From SIG575 sp045632485 (GTDB lineage: Bacteria > Bacillota > Clostridia > Oscillospirales > Acutalibacteraceae): 19,624 nt of DNA. How positions within the stretch are numbered: position 1 is the first letter of the stretch; each line of letters opens with the position of its first letter. Position numbers and translations under genes: made by a program. The stretch spans positions 1 through 19,624 of the forward strand of contig JAZQWT010000024.1 in NCBI GenBank assembly GCA_045632485.1, in the 5' to 3' direction. A model generated the notes under the pieces. The model made no database searches, had not been told where the DNA came from, and was given only the letters and a program-made list of their open reading frames with translations. Positions 13,980-19,624 of the stretch are shown here, in pieces.

Positions 13980-14110
13980 TCATCTGAGCCGAAGACAGCA
14001 GGTGCCCTTTTGGGTATAATGTGATGAACGCCTGCCCAGGTAAGGAACAAACTCTGTTTTTGAGTATTTATGTCCCTTTCCCGTCTTTCGGGAAAGGGTT
14101 TATTTTTACC
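13980..14110 (+). ncRNA. L10 leader RNA (autoregulatory, with attenuator)
   Basis: This has the hallmarks of the known L10 leader: CCGAAGACAGCAGGTGC and CGCCTGCCCAGGTAAGGA, where GCAGGTG (13998-14004) pairs with CGCCTGC (14029-14035). Flanking bases form the internal loops that bind the L10-L7/L12 complex. Binding of surplus L10 complex is known to favour the downstream terminator. It is followed by that terminator at 14074-14107. Confidence 0.92.
14074..14107 (+). terminator. Attenuator terminator of the L10 leader
   Basis: CCCTTTCCCG (14074-14083) pairs perfectly with CGGGAAAGGG (14089-14098) around TCTTT, followed by TTTATTTTT. It ends 54 nt before the rplJ start and stops transcription when L10 is in excess. 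Confidence 0.9.
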
Positions 14111-14161
14111 ATAAATCCTTGGCTCTCAGATATATAATATCTTTCAGGAGGTGAATCTTAG

Positions 14162-14695
14162 ATGCCAAGTGTTGCTGTATTAGAACAGAAAAAGAAGCTC
14201 GTTGCTGATCTTACAGCTGAAATCGCTGAATCATGCACAGGTGTTGTTGTTGACTACAAAGGTATCAATGTTGCTGACGATACACAGCTTCGTAAAGAAC
14301 TCAGAGAAGCAGGCGTTAAATACACTGTTGTAAAGAACACTCTTCTCAAGCTCGCTATCCAGGGTACAAGCCTTGAATCAATGTCAGAATGCCTCGAAGG
14401 CACAACTGCTATTGCTACTTGTAAAGATGACTATGTTGCAGCTGCTCGAATCCTTAGCAAATATGCTTCAAAGGATAAAACAAAGTTCAACATCAAGTCA
14501 GGTTACCTTGATGGTGAAGTAATCAGCCTTGAAAAAATTGACAGCCTTGCAAAACTTCCCTCAAGAGAAGTATTGCTCGCAACTGTTTGCAACGTTTTCA
14601 ATGCTCCCATCGCTTCATTCGCTCGTGCTGTTCAGGCTATTGTTGACAAGCAGGGTGAAGGCGAAACTCCCGCAGCAGAAGAAGCTGCTGAATAA
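14162..14695 (+). CDS. rplJ: 50S ribosomal protein L10
   Basis: Anchors the L7/L12 stalk to the large subunit and binds its own leader. The ATG at 14162 follows CAGGAGGTGAATCTTAG. N-terminal rRNA-binding domain (VVVDYKGINVADDTQLRKELREAGVKYTVVKNTLLKLA, about 30-65) and a C-terminal helix (about 138-170) that carries L7/L12 dimers; the end is an Ala/Glu-rich tail. 177 residues, normal. Confidence 0.96.
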   Translation: MPSVAVLEQKKKLVADLTAEIAESCTGVVVDYKGINVADDTQLRKELREAGVKYTVVKNTLLKLAIQGTSLESMSECLEGTTAIATCKDDYVAAARILSKYASKDKTKFNIKSGYLDGEVISLEKIDSLAKLPSREVLLATVCNVFNAPIASFARAVQAIVDKQGEGETPAAEEAAE

Positions 14696-14764
14696 TTAAC
14701 TCGTAAAGAGTAAAAAACAAAATTTATTTTATTACTATAATTTATTAATTGGAGGAAATTTAAA

Positions 14765-15142
14765 ATGGCATCAGATAAAATCAATGCAATTATTGAAGAA
14801 CTCAAAGTTCTTACAGTTCTTGAACTCTCAGAACTCGTTAAAGCAGTAGAAGAAGAATTCGGCGTATCAGCAGCAGCTGCAGTAGCAGTAGCAGCTCCCG
14901 TTGATGGCGGCGCAGCAGCAGCTGAAGAGAAAACAGAATTTGACGTTGTTCTCGCAGAAGTTGGCGCAGAAAAAATCAAGGTTATCAAGGCTGTTCGTGA
15001 AATCACAGGTCTTGGCCTTGCAGAAGCAAAAGCTATCGTTGACGGCGCTCCCAAAACACTTAAAGAAGCAGTATCTAAAGAAGATGCTGAAGCTGCAAAA
15101 GCTAAACTTGAAGAAGTTGGCGCAAAAGTTGAACTCAAATAA
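14765..15142 (+). CDS. rplL: 50S ribosomal protein L7/L12
   Basis: The acidic stalk protein that recruits translation factors. The ATG at 14765 follows TTGGAGGAAATTTAAA, 69 bp after rplJ. N-terminal dimer domain (1-32), Ala-rich hinge (about 36-55), and C-terminal factor-binding domain (EFDVVLAEVGAEKIKVIKAVREITGLGLAEAKAIVDGAPK, about 58-100). 125 residues. In most Bacillota rpoB follows; here a strong terminator and a gene on the other strand do. Confidence 0.97.
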   Translation: MASDKINAIIEELKVLTVLELSELVKAVEEEFGVSAAAAVAVAAPVDGGAAAAEEKTEFDVVLAEVGAEKIKVIKAVREITGLGLAEAKAIVDGAPKTLKEAVSKEDAEAAKAKLEEVGAKVELK

Positions 15143-15159
15143 GTTTTACTTATTAACAG

Positions 15160-15191
15160 AAATCCCGTATCAGTTGATACGGGATTTTTTT
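15160..15191 (+). terminator. Terminator after rplL
   Basis: AAATCCCGTATC (15160-15171) pairs with GATACGGGATTT (15176-15187) over AGTT, followed by an unbroken T run. A strong, complete terminator. Confidence 0.92.
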
Positions 15192-15228
15192 TGCTTTATT
15201 CCGGAAAACTGGTAATGTGTGTAAAAAT

Positions 15229-15258
15229 AACATCCCACATTAGGTGATATGGGATGTT
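15229..15258 (-). terminator. Terminator of the lipoprotein/MraY-like operon
   Basis: AACATCCCA (15229-15237) pairs with TGGGATGTT (15250-15258). Read on the minus strand the stem is followed by ATTTTTAC, right after the stop of the MraY-like gene. Confidence 0.8.
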
Positions 15259-15273
15259 TATGTAATGTATGAT

Positions 15274-16239
15274 TTATTTGATTAATATAATTGTTATTAC
15301 AGAAATCAGAGCCTGAATCATATTGAATCTGAAAATAACCTGTGTGTTTGACCAGCCTTTATTCTTTCTGAAGTGATCATGTAAAGGTGTGCGGACATTT
15401 TTAAGGGCATTGATTTTAAGGAATCTGATAAGAATAATTTTAGCAATTCCGATAAGTCCGTCAAGGAGAATCATAAAGCAGATCGGAAGTGCAAGAAGAA
15501 TATTACCTGTTTTGAGAACTGATAAACCGATAAATAAACCGATTGCACGTGAACCCGCATCGCCCATAAGCATTGTGCTGGGTTCAGCATTGAACCAGAG
15601 ATAAGCAATGATAACAAAAATCATTGAAACGATTGACATTGTGTGTGTGCCGTTCATTCCTGAAATTGCACCGATTACAATAATAGCAACGAGTGAATTG
15701 ATAGAAAGTGAACCGCAGAAACCGTCAATACCGTCTGTACAGTTTGTGGCATTTATCATCAGCCAGAAGAATATAGTTGCGATGGCAATAAAAATCCATT
15801 TATTAACAGCAAAATTAACAAAGAAAAGATCAATGTTGAGAAGACCTGCGTTAAAGTTTGCAAAAGTAAGTGCAAGCAGGAAAGAAATTGCTAAATCAAT
15901 AATACCTTTTTTGTATTCGCCCCAGGGCTTGTCCGATTTGTCGTCCAGATATCCGGACATCATGCCTGCAAAAATCAGCGCATAATACGCAATGTATTCA
16001 AGGGAAACAGATATAAACAGAGCAGATGCCGCAATAAAGCATATGATAAATATAATGCCTGCACCTCTGGCCTTTCCTCGTGAAAGCTCACCGTTGAAAG
16101 CGAATTCTCTTCCCAGGTCTGCGGGGAGTTTGTTTTTGAATGCTTTGAGTAAAGCAATTACGCTTGCAAAAGAAAATATAATAAGCAAAGCGTAAACAAG
16201 TTTTTCATTTGGGACAAATGAACCTAATTTGTAAATCAT
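15274..16239 (-). CDS. MraY-like phospho-sugar transferase (polyprenyl-phosphate glycosyltransferase family 4)
   Basis: A multi-pass membrane enzyme that moves a phospho-sugar from a nucleotide carrier to undecaprenyl phosphate. MraY itself makes lipid I; relatives such as WecA/TagO start other wall polymers. The ATG at 16239 has GAAGG eight bases upstream. About ten membrane segments fill the 321 residues. Catalytic motifs are present: GYLDDKSD (Asp99, Asp100), NATNCTDGIDG (163-173), MGDAGS (225-230). The late loop reads PLHDHFRKNKGWSNTQVIFRF (285 onward), which matches the MraY-specific PLHHHF block except that the middle His is Asp288. MraY role is the best guess, but the gene is outside a division/cell wall cluster, so it may be a second copy or a relative with another product. 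Shares an operon with the lipoprotein 28 bp upstream. Confidence 0.82.
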   Translation of the reverse strand: MIYKLGSFVPNEKLVYALLIIFSFASVIALLKAFKNKLPADLGREFAFNGELSRGKARGAGIIFIICFIAASALFISVSLEYIAYYALIFAGMMSGYLDDKSDKPWGEYKKGIIDLAISFLLALTFANFNAGLLNIDLFFVNFAVNKWIFIAIATIFFWLMINATNCTDGIDGFCGSLSINSLVAIIVIGAISGMNGTHTMSIVSMIFVIIAYLWFNAEPSTMLMGDAGSRAIGLFIGLSVLKTGNILLALPICFMILLDGLIGIAKIILIRFLKINALKNVRTPLHDHFRKNKGWSNTQVIFRFNMIQALISVITIILIK

Positions 16240-16267
16240 TTCCTTTTCCTTCTTTCATATTATATGA

Positions 16268-16741
16268 TTATTTTACGATGATTTTAATTTCGTCACATTC
16301 GTAAAAATAGTCTTTTGTAGTGTTGTTGCCTTCTATTGAAAAGGCAGCATTTGCTTTTAATATATATTCACCTTTTTCAGTTGGTGCAAATTCATAGAAT
16401 TCTTCAATCTGTCCGTGAGGGGCTATTGAACTTTCGCTGAGCATAGTATCAGTAAGAAGATTTGTGTCTGCGTCTTTGTAATCTTCTGCTTTTACAACAT
16501 ACAGATGAATAAGTTCTGCAGAATGTGCAAGTTTATAAGTTTCGTGTTCGCTGTTTATAAGTATTGCTTTGTATGTAATTTTTTCGCCGACTTTCAGCGT
16601 AACAGGAGCATAGTCCATTACGAGAGAGAATGCTTTTTCATCAGGTGGTTCCGGTTTTGATGTGCAGGAAGAAAGGCCGAACATCGTCAAAATTATTGCA
16701 AGAAGCAATGATGTGGATTTTAAAATTTTTCTGTTTTTCAT
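16268..16741 (-). CDS. Lipoprotein of unknown function
   Basis: 157 residues; ATG at 16741 after AGGAGG. A lipoprotein signal: basic start (MKNRKILK), hydrophobic core, lipobox LSSC with Cys26, then a Pro/Glu linker. The mature part looks all-beta, about 115 residues, with strands such as APVTLKVGEKITYKAILIN and GEYILKANAAFSI, consistent with one immunoglobulin-like domain anchored to the outer face of the membrane. It recalls protein families that mimic protease inhibitors such as BsuPI, but I cannot assign it. It is the first gene of the operon with the MraY-like enzyme. Confidence 0.8.
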   Translation of the reverse strand: MKNRKILKSTSLLLAIILTMFGLSSCTSKPEPPDEKAFSLVMDYAPVTLKVGEKITYKAILINSEHETYKLAHSAELIHLYVVKAEDYKDADTNLLTDTMLSESSIAPHGQIEEFYEFAPTEKGEYILKANAAFSIEGNNTTKDYFYECDEIKIIVK

Positions 16742-16788
16742 TTCTGCCTCCTGTATACAGCAATAGCAGTATTATTAAGTATGGAAAT

Positions 16789-16817
16789 ATAATACCACAA
16801 AAAATATCCTGTGTCTA
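16789..16817 (-). promoter_or_regulatory. Promoter of the lipoprotein/MraY-like operon
   Basis: On the minus strand TAGACA (16817-16812), 17 bp, TATTAT (16794-16789), with TGG before the -10. Start near 16782, about 41 nt before the ATG at 16741. Confidence 0.7.
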
Positions 16818-17139
16818 CCTCTTGATGAATAAATAAAACAGTGGAAAATACCAGGTTGTCCTTCCGGCAGAACCAAAGTCTGATTTCACATAAAATGATA
16901 GGTGAAAAATGTATTTGATTTTAGGATTTACATTACGTAATTTTGCTAATTATAATATAGTATAGATTGTGTGTTTGCTATGAGCAAGAAAGTCTCATAT
17001 CGATTAATTTTTGTGGCTTGATTTATACAAAAAATGAAATAAATATGCAACAAATATAAAGGAAATGTTTTGAAAAATCAGACATTTATTTTCATGAAAG
17101 TAAAATTGCACAAAAAATGTAAAAATTATTAAAAAAAAT
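16818..17139. other. AT-rich intergenic region, no gene seen
   Basis: No reading frame with a ribosome site on either strand and no RNA motif I recognise. The right end (about 17095-17160) has several A-tracts just upstream of the promoter of the surface gene, which could act as an UP element. The left end holds a short GC-richer piece (about 16850-16885) of unknown origin. Confidence 0.5.
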
Positions 17140-17163
17140 AAACAAACATTAATTATGTTTATT
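17140..17163 (+). promoter_or_regulatory. Dyad upstream of the right-edge surface gene, shared with 402-425
   Basis: AAACAAACA, seven bases (TTAATTA), then TGTTTATT: the same arms and spacing as at 402-425. The longer inverted repeat AATAAACA/TGTTTATT (17137-17144 with 17156-17163) also fits here. Its right arm overlaps the -35 of the promoter, so a bound protein would affect initiation. Confidence 0.5.
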
Positions 17164-17190
17164 GCAAAAAATAAAAACATATGCTATACT
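17162..17190 (+). promoter_or_regulatory. Sigma-A promoter with extended -10 for the right-edge surface protein
   Basis: TTGCAA (17162-17167), 17 bp, TATACT (17185-17190), with TGC directly before the -10. Start near 17197, about 29 nt before the ATG. Confidence 0.75.
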
Positions 17191-17225
17191 TAATGTGTAT
17201 CATTTTAATGAGGAGGTATTTTCAG

Positions 17226-19624
17226 ATGAAAATGACCAAAAGAATCTTAAGTTCATTAATGGTTGTTCTTATGGTTTTCTCTGTTGTTTCAACAGGCTTT
17301 ACAGCAAGTGCGGTTGAATCAAGCGGAGCATTCCTTGAAGAAATCGTTCTTGAACCCATTGCCCGTCCCGACGTAACATTCACAGTTACTCCGGTTACAA
17401 GAGTTGCTCTTGCAGCTAACTCAATGGAACCCGGTACAGCTATTGTTAAAGCAACACCTTCAGGTGTGCCCGAACTTTCAGGTTCATATGCAGCTCAGGC
17501 ATACGCAGGTGAAACTCCCATTGCAACAAAGATTGAGTTCCAGTCAAATACAGTTGGTGTTACTCCCAAAGGTATTTCTTGTAGTAATGATTCAGTTGTA
17601 CTTTCTGATCTTGCGTACAACGGTTCAACAGGTACATACTCTTGCGAAATCTTAAGCGGTACTGCAGAACCCGGCTCAGCTATCACATTCACAATTGACT
17701 ATGCATGGACAGATGGTAATGATTACCAGGAAAAATGCGTAACATTTGTTGAAAAAATCGCTAACGGCGGTTCATACGTAGAAGCACAGTCTGAAATTCA
17801 GGCTCTCTCAGGTACAGGTTCATACTATCGTGTATGGGCTTCTGCTTCAACACGTCTTCTCGGTACAGCTGTTTACTATGAACAGCCCGCAGACATCTCA
17901 ACATCAACAGGTGACCCCTACAAAGCATACGGTGTTTACAACGTAGCTACAGGTACAAAAACTGAAAACACAGCTTCAGGCTACAATACACTTCTTTTCG
18001 CTGACGACAAAACAGACAAACCTGCAGGTAAACACAATCAGGCAAACGAACTCTTTGCTCCCGGTGCTACTGTTGCTCATGTTTATGTTGACGCATCAGC
18101 AGCAACAACTCTTCAGGACATTAACCTCAGACTTGATGCTAACGTAGGTCAGCTTTCAGACAGAAACAATGGTAACCCCTATACAACTCTTGAAGATGCA
18201 TGGGTATCTTCAGGTATTAACACAGAAACTGCAGCTACAACAAACGATACAACTGCTCAGGCAGCTATCGGACTTGCTCTTCCTGAAAAAGGATACCACG
18301 GTATCACAGGTTTTGAACAGGATGCTGCAAAAGCAACAATGATGGGTGCAGTAGGTCAGTATGGCCATATGTATACAGCACCTCTTACAGGTACAGTTGC
18401 AAACCTTGTTGATGGTTCATCATTCACAGTCACAACAAAATACTATGCTTATATGTGGGTTAAGAAGGGTGTCCTTCAGCACTATAACATGACTTCATCA
18501 GTTATGGTTCCCACAGCTATGACATTCCACGTTGTTGATAAAGGCGCACTTCGCGAACTTATCGACTATGTAATGAACAGTGACCCCACAACACCCTCAA
18601 CACGTACACAGCAGAAGGGTGCTAACCCTCAGGGTTGGTTCTACCGTTCAGGTTTTGCACAGTTCCAGACAGCATACACAGAAGCTCTCCGTGTATATAA
18701 CAACCCCAAAGCTACTCAGTCTGAAATCGATGCAGCAACAAAATCACTTCAGACAATGTACAACAACCTTCAGCTCAAAACAGCTGACTATACAAAAGTA
18801 AATGCTCTTAACGATCAGGCAGACGAAATTCTTGATAATAAAGATGCATATTCAGATGCAGACATCGCTCTTATCAGAGAAGCACAGGAAATGGTAACAA
18901 AGAGCTATTCAATCCTCTATCAGGGTGCTGTTGATCAGATGGCTGAAAACCTTGAAACAGCTATCAAGAATGCATCTCCTCTTGCTGGTAACTACGAAGC
19001 AGTTTATGCAGCTAAAGCAGAAGCAGAAAAACTTGATGAAAATGCTTACACAGCTGAATCATGGCAGGCTCTCCAGAATGCAATCAACGCAGTTGATTAC
19101 ACTCTCAACGCTCTCCATCAGGATGAAATCGATGCAATGGCAAAAGCTATCACAGATGCTATTGCTGACCTTAAAGTTGTAACAGCAGACTTTGATGCTC
19201 TTAGTGCAAAACTTGCTGAAGCAAAAGCTATCAACCGTGCAAATTATATTAACGGTTCTCTCCTCGTTACTCCCATCGAAAATGCAGAAGCAGCTCTTGC
19301 TGACCACGCAATCAATCCCTGGGGTAAAGAAAAACAGCCCGAAGTTGATGCACTCGTGAAATCACTTACAGATACAATCGGTGCTCTTATCCTTAAAGCT
19401 GCTGATAAAACTGCTCTTAAAGCAGCTATTGATGCTGAAATTCCCGGTGTAATCGAAAACTATGACCAGGCTATCCTTGCTGAGTATGATGCTCTTGTAG
19501 CTGAAGGCGTTGTATTGTACAACAATTCCAGCCTTACAATTATGGATCAGTCAACAATTGATGCAAAGACAGATGCTATCACAGCAAAATATGCAGAACT
19601 TATGGCTTCATATGACGAATCTTG
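17226..19624 (+). CDS. Large secreted surface protein with FIVAR-like helical repeats, runs off right edge
   Basis: The frame is open from ATG 17226 (AGGAGG nine bases upstream) to the window end: 799 codons with no stop. Signal peptide MKMTKRIL plus hydrophobic core, likely cut after TASA (about residue 29). Residues about 30-450 are Thr/Ala/Gly-rich and look beta-structured, with no domain I can name; the first 80 mature residues match the protein at 1-323. From about 455 the sequence turns alpha-helical with repeats resembling FIVAR modules: one at about 459-525 (GWFYRSGFAQFQTAYTEAL, then a TQSEIDAA.. helix), a clear one at about 595-652 (EKLDENAYTAESWQALQNAI and a following helix), and further weaker units to the end. 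FIVAR modules are common stalk or adhesin parts in Gram-positive surface proteins. Codon use resembles the ribosomal protein genes nearby, hinting at high expression. Anchor type is unknown because the C-terminus is missing. Confidence 0.88.
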   Translation, partial: MKMTKRILSSLMVVLMVFSVVSTGFTASAVESSGAFLEEIVLEPIARPDVTFTVTPVTRVALAANSMEPGTAIVKATPSGVPELSGSYAAQAYAGETPIATKIEFQSNTVGVTPKGISCSNDSVVLSDLAYNGSTGTYSCEILSGTAEPGSAITFTIDYAWTDGNDYQEKCVTFVEKIANGGSYVEAQSEIQALSGTGSYYRVWASASTRLLGTAVYYEQPADISTSTGDPYKAYGVYNVATGTKTENTASGYNTLLFADDKTDKPAGKHNQANELFAPGATVAHVYVDASAATTLQDINLRLDANVGQLSDRNNGNPYTTLEDAWVSSGINTETAATTNDTTAQAAIGLALPEKGYHGITGFEQDAAKATMMGAVGQYGHMYTAPLTGTVANLVDGSSFTVTTKYYAYMWVKKGVLQHYNMTSSVMVPTAMTFHVVDKGALRELIDYVMNSDPTTPSTRTQQKGANPQGWFYRSGFAQFQTAYTEALRVYNNPKATQSEIDAATKSLQTMYNNLQLKTADYTKVNALNDQADEILDNKDAYSDADIALIREAQEMVTKSYSILYQGAVDQMAENLETAIKNASPLAGNYEAVYAAKAEAEKLDENAYTAESWQALQNAINAVDYTLNALHQDEIDAMAKAITDAIADLKVVTADFDALSAKLAEAKAINRANYINGSLLVTPIENAEAALADHAINPWGKEKQPEVDALVKSLTDTIGALILKAADKTALKAAIDAEIPGVIENYDQAILAEYDALVAEGVVLYNNSSLTIMDQSTIDAKTDAITAKYAELMASYDES

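Noticed and set aside
14632..15138. 168-codon Ser/Ala-rich frame on the minus strand across rplL
   Set aside because: An antisense shadow of the Ala-rich L7/L12 gene, with no ribosome site.
16815..16889. 24-codon minus-strand frame containing GSAGRTTWYFP, possibly a mobile-element remnant
   Set aside because: Starts at a GTG without a ribosome site, its stop overlaps the -35 of the lipoprotein promoter, and I cannot match it to any element.

Overview
The window reads as a chromosomal segment of a low-GC Gram-positive bacterium, most likely an uncultured member of the Clostridia (Oscillospiraceae/Ruminococcaceae-like). Support: AT-rich intergenic DNA with consensus sigma-A promoters, strong AGGAGG-type ribosome binding sites, a four-cysteine L33, a classic Firmicute L10 leader, G5/3D-domain cell wall proteins, a family I.5 lipase and abundant short signal peptides. 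The species cannot be fixed from the sequence alone. I saw no tRNA, rRNA, CRISPR array, insertion sequence or prophage gene.

Left part (1-7130): the 5' end of a secreted protein gene runs off the left edge on the minus strand, preceded by asnB (asparagine synthase) on the same strand. A perfect sigma-A promoter then drives a membrane-anchored 3D/G5 cell wall protein, followed by a secreted family I.5 lipase. Facing them on the minus strand are a GH16 glucanase-like protein, a tiny membrane protein and a half-length SUKH (SMI1/KNR4) protein, with a membrane-tethered XRE regulator upstream.

Middle (7270-11170): a TetR regulator and a cation diffusion facilitator are divergent, with a near-perfect palindromic operator over the transporter start site. 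A radical SAM protein and a TVP38/TMEM64 membrane protein form a second divergent pair.

Right-centre (11237-15142): a small conserved-looking ORF precedes the translation/transcription cluster rpmG-secE-nusG-rplK-rplA, then an L10 leader with attenuator, then rplJ-rplL. A strong terminator follows rplL, and rpoB is not next, which is unusual. Two similar GTGGGAGG...CCAC elements sit before rplK and before rplA and may be L1 autoregulatory sites.

Right part (15274-19624): a lipoprotein gene and a MraY-like transferase form a minus-strand operon. After a roughly 480-bp AT-rich gap, a large secreted protein with FIVAR-like helical repeats runs off the right edge. Its N-terminus is about 64% identical over 107 residues to the secreted protein at the left edge, and both genes share a promoter style and a matching upstream dyad (AAACAAACA-N7-TGTTTATT). 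The window is thus bracketed by two outward-facing paralogous surface-protein genes. These are the strongest candidates for something undescribed; the rest is mostly recognisable housekeeping and envelope functions.
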